Assembly (NCBI RefSeq): GCF_023898865.1
Contig: NZ_JAGSOV010000039.1
Location: 1 to 64,000, forward strand
Source: Pseudonocardia humida
Lineage (GTDB): Bacteria > Actinomycetota > Actinomycetes > Mycobacteriales > Pseudonocardiaceae
Length of the DNA: 64,000 bases
Direction of reading: 5' to 3'
Numbering within the stretch: position 1 is the stretch's first letter; each line of letters begins with the position of its first letter. Made by a program: the position numbers and the translations under genes. Positions 17,423 to 25,910 of the stretch are shown one piece after another. Under the pieces are notes generated by a model that made no database searches, was not told the DNA's origin, and worked only from the letters and a program-made list of their open reading frames with translations.

Positions 17423-17583
17423 CGGCCGACGCCTCCCTGCCGCGCTGCTCGAACTGCTGGGCGCCGCTGCGCCGCGACAAGCAGGGCCGCTGGGTCAACG
17501 ACGAGGCCGTGTCCAAGCCGACCTGCATGCTGCCCGGCCGCCCCCACCGCGTCCGGACCGAGATCGAGCGGTGGGTGCGCTGA
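17419..17583 (+). CDS. Small Cys-containing protein of mobile-element type
   Basis: A 54-residue ORF starting at a GTG that overlaps the previous stop. It has CSNCWAPLRRDKQG and a single later Cys (PTCMLPG), suggesting a small zinc ribbon. The ending PHRVRTEIERWVR is basic. It is not recognised as a named family. The tight coupling with the preceding Cys-rich ORF and the neighbouring recombinase and transposase remnants point to an integrative-element origin. Confidence 0.45.
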   Translation: MTADASLPRCSNCWAPLRRDKQGRWVNDEAVSKPTCMLPGRPHRVRTEIERWVR

Positions 17584-17694
17584 TGAACTGCCGCTGAGGC
17601 GGGAGGTGCCGGCAGCCGGGGCTTGATCGCAGCTGAATGCGTGGGTCGCCCCGACCCGGCGGGTTCACCTGGTCGGGGCGGCGCGTGGTGGTCC

Positions 17695-19017
17695 TCAGAT
17701 CAGGGTGGTCACCAGGCGGACGCAGGTGGCGAGGATGGCGACCAGGCCCACCGCGGTGATTGCGTTCTGCCACCAGGTGTTTCGCAGGTCGCCCATCAGG
17801 CGGCGGTTGTTTGCGAGGATTACCAGCAGTACTCCGAGCAGGGGTGCGACGACGACGGTGAGTGCCTGGGCGCCGATGATGAGCTGCACCGGAGATGCGC
17901 CGCCTGCGGCGACGGTGACGATGGCCCCGAAGGCGAGCACGCCCAGGATACCGAGCCGGACCCGGCGGGAGGAGAGCCGGTTGTCCCAGCCGAGGCCGTC
18001 GGCCAGCAGAGTGCCGCCAGCGGTGGCGTTCGCGATCATGGAGGAGAACGCGGCACCGAAGAAGCCGAGGGCGAAGATGATCCGCCCGGTGTCACCGGCG
18101 ATGGGCTCGAGGACCCCGGCGAGTTGGGCGAGGCTGGCGCCTTCCTGGCCGGACCCGCCGAGCACGGCGGCGGCGGCGACGATGACCAGGGCGGTCATGA
18201 CGCCGGGGGCGACGATGCCGGGGATAGTGTCGACGAGGGTGGTCTCGCGGTACTGGTCGCGGCGCAGGCCGCGTTCGCGGGAGGCGTAGCCGGTGTAGAA
18301 GGCGGCGTTGATGGAGAAGTTGGTGCCGACCAGGGCGACGAGGAGCAGGCCGGTGCCGGCCGGGAGGTTGGGTAGGAGCCCGGCGGCCGCCCCGGTCCAG
18401 TCGGGCCGGCTGAGGATCGCGGTGGCCACGAAGGAGATGCCCATGATGACGACGACCGCGAGCAGGATCTTCTCGATGACGCCGTAGAGCCTGCGGGCGA
18501 ACAGGACCGACGCGACGACTGCGGTGCAGGCGAGTGTCCACCACATCGGGGAGCCGCCGAACACCAGTGACAGGCCGAGGCCGGAGCCGACGGCGTTGCC
18601 GACGGCGAACATCAGGGTGATCGCGAAGACGCCGAGTCCGGCGGCGCTGCCGGTGATGCGGCCGAGGGTCTGCTTGACGGTCTCGACCACCGAGTCGCGG
18701 GAGACGATCGCGATGCGGACGCTCATGTCGGTGAACGCGATCATGAGGACGGTGGAGATGGCGATGACCCAGATGAGTGAGTAGCCGAAGCGGCTGCCGG
18801 CCTGGACGGCGGAGGTGAGGTTACCCGGGCCGAACTGCCAGGCGCCGACGACGAACGCCGGGCCCATGAGGGCCAGCAGTCGCATGGCGGTCGCGCGGCG
18901 CCCGGGGTGCGCAGCGGCGTCGGGGTGGGGCGGTGCGGGGTGTTCGGACGAGTTTCCGGGGCGGGATTCGGCCGGCGTCCCAGTGGGGCTGGTGGGGGTC
19001 GTGTCGGGCATGTCCAT
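17695..19017 (-). CDS. Non-canonical Nramp-family transporter
   Basis: A 440-residue membrane protein with about 11 transmembrane helices after a 40-residue Pro/Thr-rich cytoplasmic tail. The fold family is recognisable, but the metal site is not: the TM1 DPGN motif reads GPGN (FGPGNLTSAVQAGSRFGYS) and the TM6 MPH motif is replaced by NFSINAAFYTG. Such relatives (the Bacillus subtilis YcsG type) usually sit in catabolic operons, so an organic substrate is possible. Start ATG 19017 follows GAGGAACAG. The codon usage has more third-position T than in flanking genes. It is transcribed leftward, downstream of the DHDPS-family gene. Confidence 0.8.
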   Translation of the reverse strand: MDMPDTTPTSPTGTPAESRPGNSSEHPAPPHPDAAAHPGRRATAMRLLALMGPAFVVGAWQFGPGNLTSAVQAGSRFGYSLIWVIAISTVLMIAFTDMSVRIAIVSRDSVVETVKQTLGRITGSAAGLGVFAITLMFAVGNAVGSGLGLSLVFGGSPMWWTLACTAVVASVLFARRLYGVIEKILLAVVVIMGISFVATAILSRPDWTGAAAGLLPNLPAGTGLLLVALVGTNFSINAAFYTGYASRERGLRRDQYRETTLVDTIPGIVAPGVMTALVIVAAAAVLGGSGQEGASLAQLAGVLEPIAGDTGRIIFALGFFGAAFSSMIANATAGGTLLADGLGWDNRLSSRRVRLGILGVLAFGAIVTVAAGGASPVQLIIGAQALTVVVAPLLGVLLVILANNRRLMGDLRNTWWQNAITAVGLVAILATCVRLVTTLI

Positions 19018-19212
19018 CTGTTCCTCGCCCTCCGCGTGCGGTTCGCGGAGTTCGTCGGGGACTGCGTTGTCACCGGCCGGGCAGCGGGAAGGGGCGCGCC
19101 GGCAAGGGGCGAGCAGGTGGACGCGATGCACGTCGATCCTGCCCTGCTCCGCTCGGGGGTGACCCGACCGGAGGCCGTGTGGTGTTGTCGTCTTGTGGTC
19201 CGTCACACCAGC

Positions 19213-20124
19213 TCAGGCGAGCTGGGCGGCCTTGATGGCGTCGGCGATCTCCTGCTCGGCCTCGGGCGTGAGGTCGGCCAGCGGCGAGCGGACGACGGCG
19301 TTGGGCAGGATGCCGCGGGTGCGCAGGCCGATCTTGAGGGCGACGGTGCCCTCCATGTGCGAGCCGCGGTGGTAGACGGCCCTGGTGACCGGCAGCAGGC
19401 GGTCGTGCACCTTGCGGGCGGCGTTGTAGTCGTGGGCCTTGCCAGCGGCAATGAGCTCGAGCAGCGGCTCGGGCGCGAGACCGCCGTAGCCAACCAGCAG
19501 CCCGTCGACGTCGAACATGGTGTGCAGCAGGTACTCGTCGTGGCAGGACAGGATCTGCAGACCGGGCTGCTCACGGCGGAGCACCGGGATCTCGGTGTCC
19601 CAGCGGCGCATGTTGCGCACGCCGTTCTTGGTGGCGAACACGCCGGGCTGGGCGGCGATCTCGAGCTGGGTGTCGAGGTTGTAGTTGGCCTTGGTGTTGT
19701 CCGGGTACTGGAACAGGATCAGCGGCAGGCCGGTCTCCTCGAAGATGGCCTTGTAGCGGTCCTGCGGGGCGCCGGCCTGGTAGCCGAAGCGCAGCCAGCC
19801 GTGCGAGGGGTAGACCAAACCGGCCGAGGCACCGGCGTCGACGGCGCGCTTGGCCTCCTCGACGGCGACCTTGGTGCCCTCACCGGTGATCCCGGCGATG
19901 ATCGGCACCGCGACCTCGGCGACCAGATTGCGGACCAGGGCGACCTGCTCGTCCTGGGTGAGGAAGGTGCCCTCACCGGCGTGGCCCAGTACGACCAGGC
20001 TCTTCACGCCGTCGTGTCCGGCCAGCCATTTTCCCAGGCCGGCCATGGCGGCGTGGTCGACGTCGCCGTCCGGGGTGAACGGGGTGACCGGCGCCGGGTT
20101 CAATCCGCGGAGATCGAGAGACAT
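19213..20124 (-). CDS. Dihydrodipicolinate synthase (DHDPS/NAL) family lyase
   Basis: A 303-residue class I aldolase-type TIM barrel, normal in length. The Schiff-base lysine is in GVFATKNGVRNM, the tyrosine position reads LILFQYPDNTKANYN, and the pyruvate-carboxylate motif is GHAGEGTF instead of GTTGE. These differences and the transporter neighbour argue for a catabolic 2-oxoacid lyase or dehydratase rather than lysine biosynthesis. ATG 20124 has AAGGG upstream. It is divergent from a LacI regulator, with two operator palindromes between them, and is followed by the Nramp-like gene after 195 bp. Confidence 0.86.
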   Translation of the reverse strand: MSLDLRGLNPAPVTPFTPDGDVDHAAMAGLGKWLAGHDGVKSLVVLGHAGEGTFLTQDEQVALVRNLVAEVAVPIIAGITGEGTKVAVEEAKRAVDAGASAGLVYPSHGWLRFGYQAGAPQDRYKAIFEETGLPLILFQYPDNTKANYNLDTQLEIAAQPGVFATKNGVRNMRRWDTEIPVLRREQPGLQILSCHDEYLLHTMFDVDGLLVGYGGLAPEPLLELIAAGKAHDYNAARKVHDRLLPVTRAVYHRGSHMEGTVALKIGLRTRGILPNAVVRSPLADLTPEAEQEIADAIKAAQLA

Positions 20125-20170
20125 GTCGTTGGCCCTTCGAGTGTCTGAGCGTCGCGTTAGGAACGGTTGC

Positions 20171-20247
20171 GGGAACGTTCCCAAGTCTGCGATGCGCGAC
20201 GCAAGCAGTCAAGGGGATGTGCCAAGATCGTTCCCGGGAACGTTCCC
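20171..20247. promoter_or_regulatory. Two identical LacI-type operators in the divergent promoter region
   Basis: GGGAACGTTCCC, a perfect 12-bp palindrome, occurs at 20171-20182 and at 20236-20247, centre to centre 65 bp. The second copy overlaps another palindrome, CGTTCCCGGGAACG (20229-20242), and ends 7 bp before the -10 element of the LacI gene. The central CG pair is typical of LacI-family operators. Placement on both promoters suggests repression of the lyase/transporter genes and autoregulation. Confidence 0.85.
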
Positions 20248-20254
20248 CTTCCGG

Positions 20255-20260
20255 TATGCT
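20255..20260 (+). promoter_or_regulatory. -10 element of the LacI gene, leaderless-type
   Basis: TATGCT followed by seven bases and GTG at 20268; no Shine-Dalgarno sequence is present. Confidence 0.55.
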
Positions 20261-20267
20261 GTCGACC

Positions 20268-21305
20268 GTGGTGACGATCGTGGACGTGGCCAGGGCGGCC
20301 GGGGTGAGCAAGTCGACGGTGTCCCGGGTGCTCGACGAGCGCCTGCCCCGCTCGCACAGCGCGACCGCCGAGCGGGTCCGGCAGGCCGTGGCCGAGCTCG
20401 GCTACGTCCGCGACCCCCTGGCATCCGGGCTGCGGCGGGTGGGGACCAGCACCGTCGGCGTGGTCGTCCCGCGCCTGACCGACACGGTCATGGCCGTGTT
20501 CTACGAGGAGATCGCCGCAGCGGCCGCTAGCCGCGGGCTGTTCGCCGTGGTCGCTACCACCGACGATCAGCCCGAGACCGAACGGGTCGCCGTCGAGTCA
20601 CTGGTCCGCCGCCGCGTGGACGGGCTGATCCTCACCACCGCCCGCATCGATGCTCCAACCCCGCTGGGGCAGGCGGGTGCCGCGATCCCGCACGTACTGG
20701 CCCTGCGCACCAACGGCACCAGTGCCGCATCGCTCGGCGACGACCGCCTCGGCGCCCACCTCGCCACCCGCCACCTGCTCGACCTCGGCCACAGCCGGAT
20801 CGGCCTGGTCTGTGGCCCCTCGTACGCCTCCAGCGCCCGCGACCGCCACGCCGGCTACTGCAATGCCCTCGCCGAAGCCGGCGTGCCCATCGACGACACC
20901 CTGCTGGCGGGCGACTCCTTCTCCATGGAAGCCGGCGAAACCGCCGGCCGCACCCTGCTCGACCACCCCGACCCGCCCACCGCCATCTTCGCCGTCAACG
21001 ACAACACCGCCATCGGCGTCATGGCCGCCGCCCACAACCTCGGCCTGCGCATCCCCGAGGACCTGTCCCTCGTCGGCTACAACGACATCCCCATCGTCAG
21101 CCGACTCCCCGTCCCCCTCACCACCGTCCGCGTCCCCTTCCAGCCGATCGCCCTCGGCGCGCTCGACCTCCTCCACGACGCCGGCAACGGCAACCCGCCC
21201 CGCACCCTCATCGCCGCACCCACCCTCATCCCGCGCAGGTCGACGAGCGCTCCCGGTCAGAGCGGGCGCCCGCTGCCCGTCACCGCGACGTCGAAGTCCG
21301 CGTAG
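20268..21305 (+). CDS. LacI family transcriptional regulator
   Basis: A 345-residue repressor. The N-terminal helix-turn-helix is TIVDVARAAGVSKSTVSRVL, followed by the hinge (ELGYVRDPLASGLRR) and a periplasmic-binding-protein-like effector domain from about residue 60 (VGVVVPRLTDTVMAVFYEEI; IFAVNDNTAIGVMAAAHNLGLRIPEDLSLVGYNDIP). GTG 20268 is preferred because of the leaderless promoter; ATG 20256 lies within the -10. It probably binds the two GGGAACGTTCCC sites and responds to the substrate handled by the lyase and transporter. Confidence 0.9.
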   Translation: MVTIVDVARAAGVSKSTVSRVLDERLPRSHSATAERVRQAVAELGYVRDPLASGLRRVGTSTVGVVVPRLTDTVMAVFYEEIAAAAASRGLFAVVATTDDQPETERVAVESLVRRRVDGLILTTARIDAPTPLGQAGAAIPHVLALRTNGTSAASLGDDRLGAHLATRHLLDLGHSRIGLVCGPSYASSARDRHAGYCNALAEAGVPIDDTLLAGDSFSMEAGETAGRTLLDHPDPPTAIFAVNDNTAIGVMAAAHNLGLRIPEDLSLVGYNDIPIVSRLPVPLTTVRVPFQPIALGALDLLHDAGNGNPPRTLIAAPTLIPRRSTSAPGQSGRPLPVTATSKSA

Positions 21306-21332
21306 AGCAGGCGGGACAGCTCGAGTCGAGAC

Positions 21333-22190
21333 TCATAGGAGACGTGCGTCTGCATCGTTGCGGACAGTAGACGCCCGAGTAGTGCTGCTGCCCCTTACGC
21401 AGCGAGTCGATCGGCTTCCCGCCGGGGTCATCACCCGGAGCGGGCCGAGGGCCTTCGGGTAGCGCTTGGCCGAGACGTTGATCGGCGCGGTGAAGATGTG
21501 CAGGTGCTTGGAGTGGCCGAACACGAACCGGATCCCCTCGCGGATCTCCCGACGCAGGTCCATCCGCTCGACCGGGCGGTCGCGCCGTGGCGGCTTGCGG
21601 ATGCGGAGCACGAAGTACGCCGAGGTCAGGTAGGTCACGGCGTCGGCGAGCAGGGCCAGCGGACCGGTCAGCAGCTGCACCAGGACACCACCGATGCCCG
21701 GGCCGCCGACCTGGGCCAGCGAGCGGGAGACCTCCAGCTTGCCGTTGGCGTCGACGAGCCGCCGCTCCTCCACCAGCTCGGGGAGGATGGACAGCTGGGC
21801 GACGTCGAAGAAGAGCGTGCCGAGGCCGATCCAGAAGGCCACCGCGTACATCAGGGGCATGGACAGCACGTCCAGCCACACGGCGAGCGGCACCACCAGC
21901 AGCGCCAGCGCGCGCCCGACGTCGGCGACGACCATGACCAGGCGCAGCGGGAGCCGCTCCACCCACGCCCCCGCGGGCAGCCCGACGAGCAGGATCGGCA
22001 GGTACTCCACCGCCCACAGGAGGCTGATCTCGAACGGCGAGGCGTCCAGCAGGAACAGCGACACCAGCGGCAGGGCCAGCAGCGTGATCCCGGTGCCGAC
22101 CAGGCTGACGGTCTGGGACAGCCAGAGGTCGCGGAAGTCGGCGACGTTCCACAGGCTGGCTCGCAGGTTCGGCCTCCAGCGCAGCGTCAT
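21333..22190 (-). pseudogene. Truncated MFS transporter
   Basis: The N-terminal part of a major facilitator protein (VADFRDLWLSQTVSLVGTGI, then GLPAGAWVERLPLR and the NGKLEVSRSLAQVGGPGIGG motif of MFS_3/enterobactin-exporter-like proteins). About 230 residues and six to seven helices remain. After HIFTAPIN at about 21480 the frame runs into unrelated sequence, and a normal protein would continue for about 180 residues. It is probably non-functional. It lies downstream of a polyketide synthase fragment on the same strand, so the two may be relics of one biosynthetic locus. Confidence 0.7.
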
Positions 22191-22252
22191 CGGGGGGCTC
22201 GGCAGGGCATGGGGTGTGTCCTCTCATCCGGTGGAGCGTGGGCCGGCGCGGG

Positions 22253-23674
22253 TCATCCGGACCGGGCCGGCGGTCCGTCGGCGGTCCGGTCCGCGGGGTC
22301 GGGCGTCAGCAGGTGGGTCGTGCGCTCGAACGGGTAGGTGGGCAGGCGCACCCGACGCCGGCGCTCGCCGGAGTGCATCGCCGCGAAGTCCACCGGCGCG
22401 CCCGCGGCCCACAGCCGGCCCGCGGCCGTCGCGAGGGCGCGGGCTCCTGCGGCGGCGGACCCGTCCGGTCCGGTCCGGCCGGGTCCGACGGTCACCGGCA
22501 GGTACCGGTGGCCGGGTGGGGCGGCCCACGGGTCGGCGGCGGGCCGGTCGGGTGCGGCCAGCAGGCGGACGGCGGCGGCCGGCGTGGACGCCCCGGCGAG
22601 GCAGGCCGCCGTGTGCGCGCCGACCCCCCGCCCGGCCACGGCCGCAGGCGCCGCGCCCCACGAGGTCAGCAGCGCGGCGGTCGCGTACTCCAGGGCGAAG
22701 ACGGCGACCGGACCGATCGACGCCGTGAGCGCGGGGGCGGGGGAGAGCAGGGCGTCCCGAAGGTCGGCGCCCAGCACCGGGACGGCCGTCTGGGCCACCT
22801 CGTCGAGCGCGGCGCGGAACGCGGGCTCGGTGGCGTGCAGCTGCGCGCCCGCGCCGGGAGGGGGCCACGGGTCGTCGTCGAACTCGAACAGCAGCCCCGC
22901 GTCCGCCGCGGTGGACACCGGGAGGGCGGGGTGCTCGCCGCGCAGGGCGGTGACGGCCTCGGCGGCTTCGGCCGCCACGACGAACCGGCGCAGCGGGTGA
23001 GCGGTGCGCCCGGTCTGCAGCGTCCAGGCGACGTCGGCGAGCACGGCGTCGGGGTGCCGCTCCAGGTGCTCGGCCAGCCGCAGCGCGGTCCGGTCGAGCG
23101 CGCTCGGCGTCCGGGCGGACAGCGCCAGCAGCTGCACGGGCCGGGCCGGGCCGGGCTCGGGGGCGGGCGGGGCCTGCGCCACGACCGCGTGCGCGTTGGT
23201 GCCACCGACGCCGGTGGCGTGGGTGCCCGCGATCCGGGGCCGCCCGTCCGTGGTCCAGGGGCGGGTGCGGTCGTTGACCACGAAGGGCGACGACGCGAAG
23301 TCGATCTCCGGGTTCGGCTCGGTGAAGTGCAGGCTGGCCGGTAGCGCGCCGTGCTCGACGCACAGGACGGTCTTGATCAGGCCGACGATCCCGGCAGCGG
23401 CGTCGGCGTGGCCGATGTTGGACTTGACCGAGCCGATCCGGCACGGGCCCGCATCCGGGCCGAACGCCTCGGTGAGCGCCGCGACCTCGATCGGGTCGCC
23501 GAAGGGGGTCGCCGTGCCGTGCGCCTCGACGTAGCCGATCTCGTCGGGCCGCACGCCCGCGACGAGGTGGGCGGTGCGCACGACCTCGGCCTGCCCGCGG
23601 ACGCCGGGCGCGCCGAAGCCGACCTTGGCGCGGCCGTCGTTGTTGACCGCCGTGCCGCGCAGCACGGCGTGCAC
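22253..23674 (-). pseudogene. Truncated type I polyketide synthase (KS C-terminal half plus degenerate AT)
   Basis: About 473 residues beginning inside a ketosynthase domain. VNNDGRAKVGFGAPG, the two catalytic histidine motifs VEAHGTATPFGDPIEV and KSNIGHADAAAGIVGLIK, and GVGGTNAHAVV are present, but the N-terminal half with the active-site Cys is missing. A linker follows, then an acyltransferase-like stretch in which the GHSxGE nucleophile motif has become GRGVGAH, ending in LPTYPFERTTHLL. The 5-prime break at about 23680 abuts transposase-like sequence. It is evidently a remnant of a lost biosynthetic cluster. Confidence 0.8.
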
Positions 23675-23719
23675 GAACCAGGAGCACCTCTCAGGTGAGC
23701 AAGAGTAGTGGGTTCACCC

Positions 23720-23872
23720 GCGCCCGGTCGTCGACACCGCCGCAACCGGGGGCGTGTCCCACGCCAGTGGCGTGTTGTTGACCGAGGCCGCCCGCATCGT
23801 CGTGCTCGATCTCGCCGTGACTCTCGCCGTGGGTGGGGACTGCCTGGCCGACACCGGAGGCGGCGCCGGTGA
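23720..23872 (+). pseudogene. Possible IS1380-type transposase remnant
   Basis: In the rightward frame, GVSHASGVLLTEAARIVVLDLAVTLAVGGDCLADT-like residues (split here: GVSHASGVLLTEA and VLDLAVTLAVGGDCLAD) resemble the N-terminal part of IS1380-type transposases. No start, catalytic domain or terminal repeats are visible. It lies at the broken end of the polyketide synthase gene and may have caused the break. Confidence 0.4.
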
Positions 23873-23875
23873 CCG

Positions 23876-24388
23876 TCAGCCGGAGACGGGTTCGGCGGGC
23901 TCGCCCGCGCGTTCGGCGCGGGCGCGGCGCAGGCGGTCGTGGGCGTACTCGGCGGCTGCGGTGGGATCCCCGAGCAGGCGGTCGGCGATGGCGGACAGCG
24001 GGTGGATCTGCCCACCGGCGCCCCACGTGCCCTCCGGGACCTCGGTGGGGAACACCCAGACCCGGCGGGGGTCGCGCGGACGCGATCCGCGTTCGGCGTC
24101 GAGGACGGCTTCGGTCACCGCAGCGACCACGCCGGCGCGTCGCTCGGGATCCCACTGGCCCTCGGGGACTGTCGCGATGACCTTGTAGCGCGGGTTGGCA
24201 GGTTCCCGGCCGCCCACGGTGACCAGGGCGGGGCGGTGCAGGAACAACCAGGCCGCGGCCTGCGCGGCCGGGTCGCCGGGATCGGCGCCCTCCCAGGTGA
24301 GCACGATGTCGGTGAGGGTGGCCAGCAGTTCCCGCTCGGCGTCGTCATCGAGCGCGCCGGCGGGGATGTGGACGTCGAGCATGGGCAT
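23876..24388 (-). CDS. Tautomerase (4-OT/MIF superfamily) protein
   Basis: A 170-residue protein starting Met-Pro (MPMLDVHIPAGALDD). Removal of Met would expose the catalytic N-terminal proline of the superfamily. The length, about twice that of 4-oxalocrotonate tautomerase, fits a fused two-unit form. A Shine-Dalgarno-like GGGGAGCCCGC precedes ATG. It is divergent from an HxlR regulator with a shared 91-bp control region, so it is probably the regulator's target. The substrate is unknown. Confidence 0.75.
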   Translation of the reverse strand: MPMLDVHIPAGALDDDAERELLATLTDIVLTWEGADPGDPAAQAAAWLFLHRPALVTVGGREPANPRYKVIATVPEGQWDPERRAGVVAAVTEAVLDAERGSRPRDPRRVWVFPTEVPEGTWGAGGQIHPLSAIADRLLGDPTAAAEYAHDRLRRARAERAGEPAEPVSG

Positions 24389-24410
24389 GCGGGCTCCCCG
24401 AGCATCTGAG

Positions 24411-24473
24411 TTTACTTACGCAACGCAGGTGCACTGTGCTCGGCTGGGTTCGGACTGTCAACCCAGGTAGGCT
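24411..24473. promoter_or_regulatory. Shared tautomerase/HxlR control region
   Basis: TTTACTTACG at 24411-24420 resembles HxlR half-sites. GGGTT-N9-AACCC lies at 24446-24464. TAGGCT at 24468-24473, six bases before the ATG of the HxlR gene, is a leaderless-type -10. On the opposite strand TAAGTA/TAAACT can serve the tautomerase gene. Confidence 0.5.
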
Positions 24474-24479
24474 CGGCGC

Positions 24480-24998
24480 ATGGCGGATCGCGCTCGGGCC
24501 GGCCGTGCCGACGCGGCGCGGCCCGATCCTGAGATCGACCCCTGCTCCGTCGCCCGCACGCTGGCGGTGGTGGGGGAGAGGTGGACGCTGCTCGTGCTGC
24601 GCGAGGCCTTTTACGGCGTGCGGCGGTTCGCCGACATCCAGGCCCGCCTCGGCGTCGCGCGCAACCTGCTGGCCGCCCGGCTCGCCACCCTGGTCGAGCA
24701 CGGCATCCTCGTGCGGTCCCCGTACCGGGACCCGGGTAGCCGGGTACGTGAGGAGTACCGGCTCACCGACCGGGGCCGCGAGCTGTTCCCGATCCTGGTC
24801 GCCCTGATGCAGTGGGGCGACGCCCACCTCGCCGATCCGACCGGGCCGAGCGTGCTCATCGAGCACCGGGATTGCGGCCGCCCCGTGCGCGCGGAGCTGC
24901 GCTGCACCGCCGGGCACAAGGGGTTGGGCGCTCGCGACACGCGCGCGGTACACCGGTCCGGGAGCGAATCCGGCCCCGGTAGGCCGGCACGGTGCTGA
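24480..24998 (+). CDS. HxlR family winged-helix regulator
   Basis: A 172-residue HxlR/MarR-like regulator. The N-terminal CSVARTLAVVGERWTLLVLREAFYG-like signature (read as CSVARTLAVVGERW and LLVLREAFYGVRRF) and the wing KxREEYRLTDRGRELFP define the domain at residues 20-115. A C-terminal Cys-containing tail (HRDCGRPVRAELRCTAGH) resembles the extended HxlR members. The last 25 residues run into a hydrolase fragment on the other strand, so the native C-terminus may be altered. It is leaderless (TAGGCT-N6-ATG). Confidence 0.85.
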   Translation: MADRARAGRADAARPDPEIDPCSVARTLAVVGERWTLLVLREAFYGVRRFADIQARLGVARNLLAARLATLVEHGILVRSPYRDPGSRVREEYRLTDRGRELFPILVALMQWGDAHLADPTGPSVLIEHRDCGRPVRAELRCTAGHKGLGARDTRAVHRSGSESGPGRPARC

Positions 24999-25260
24999 CC
25001 TGGCCGGTGGCCAGGACGTGGTCGGCGGCCACGGCCGCGGTGTCCGGGCTGTGGCGCACCCCGTCGGGGCCGCCGTAGAACCCGGCTACCGAGTCGGTGT
25101 CATGGAACCAGCCGGCGACGCTCGCGAACCCGCTGACCGCCGGCCCGCCGGCGATCGCGGCCAGCACGTACTGAGCGCTCGCGCACACCCCGAGCAGCGC
25201 GGGCGGGCGCCGCGACAGCGCGGCCGAGGAACCCACCGCCGAGCTGGCGAGCAAGCCCTG
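24976..25260 (-). pseudogene. Internal fragment of a DLH-like alpha/beta hydrolase
   Basis: Leftward residues LLGVCASAQYVLAAIAGGP, FASVAGWFHDTDSV and FYGGPDGV with TVPAYR match the middle of actinobacterial dienelactone-hydrolase-like proteins (nucleophile region GVCAS). Both the N-terminal strand region and the C-terminal third, with the catalytic His, are missing. It is a decayed gene. Confidence 0.6.
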
Positions 25261-25321
25261 CAGTCGATCCCCGCAGCCGATGTCGAGGTGTGGCTGCTCG
25301 CACTCCACGGCACCAGGGAAT

Positions 25322-25609
25322 TCACTCGGCCGTTGATCGTCTTGGGTGCTGCGGGGAGGGATCGGCTTTACGCTCATCCGCCGCGACCGCGTCCAGGAAC
25401 TCGGGCTTGTCCAACTCGGCCCACAACAACGTCACCACGTGCGTCTCTGCCGCCAGCAACAACGTTCCGGTGCATCCCCGCCCGCCCGCGGTCGGGTGGC
25501 GCTGAAGGTGCGGTGCGCTGTGGTTCTTGAACTTCTTGACCGCGCCGACCAGACGATGACCACACACTCCGCACCGCGCCAGACCACCAGTCAACAGGTA
25601 CTTGCGGTC
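25322..25609 (-). pseudogene. Serine recombinase (large serine integrase type) fragment
   Basis: DRKYLLTGGLARCGVCGHRL is the recombinase zinc-ribbon start, followed by GGRGCTGTLLLAAETHVV and WAELDKPEFLDAVAADE. These belong to the C-terminal half of large serine recombinases. The catalytic resolvase domain and the coiled coil are absent. The fragment is joined at about 25608 to the N-terminal tip of a VOC protein. It is the best evidence that the neighbouring accessory segment was mobile. Confidence 0.7.
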
Positions 25610-25652
25610 GGTAGGGGTCGTCGGCGTCGAAGGTGACCTGACGGACAGTGAC
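25608..25652 (-). pseudogene. N-terminal tip of a VOC (glyoxalase-fold) protein
   Basis: VTVRQVTFDADDPYR read leftward matches the N-terminus of actinobacterial VOC proteins. The frame then joins the recombinase fragment directly. No in-frame ATG/GTG/TTG is present; a TAGCAT -10 and an out-of-frame ATG lie just upstream. It may be the other end of the gene whose tail is at 17088-17141. Confidence 0.55.
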
Positions 25653-25718
25653 ATGGCCGGCGATGCTACGGCCTGCGACCGACAGCGGCCGCCCGTCGTG
25701 GACGCCCTACGGTGACCG

Positions 25719-25907
25719 GTGGTGGACAGCACGGGCACGGTGGCCGAACGCCTGGCCGCGCACCTGCGCGCCGGCACTCGGCTCGACCTGTTGGCGGGCA
25801 CGGCCGAGGGCGAGCTGCTCGACGCCGACACCATGCACGGCTGGGGCGACGGGTGCGTCGGCGCGCTGTTCGTCACCGGGTTCACCGGCATCGTCCGGCG
25901 GACCTGA
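25719..25907 (+). pseudogene. Truncated N-terminus of a pentapeptide-repeat-type protein
   Basis: Sixty-two residues: RLAAHLRAGTRLDLLAG and DADTMHGWGDG resemble the N-terminal segment of actinobacterial oxidoreductase/pentapeptide-repeat-like proteins, which continue with RGLRLRGARIAG-type repeats. Here the reading frame diverges after GDGC and stops. The promoter (TACGGT, five to eight bases before the GTG start) is intact. Probably a relic. Confidence 0.4.
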
Positions 25908-25910
25908 GCG

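Noticed and set aside
17695..19017. Mn2+/Fe2+ transporter mntH
   Set aside because: The metal-binding DPGN and MPH motifs are missing.
19213..20124. Lysine biosynthesis dapA
   Set aside because: The GTTGE and YNVP-type motifs are altered, and the gene sits with a transporter under a LacI regulator, which is not the setting of biosynthetic dapA.
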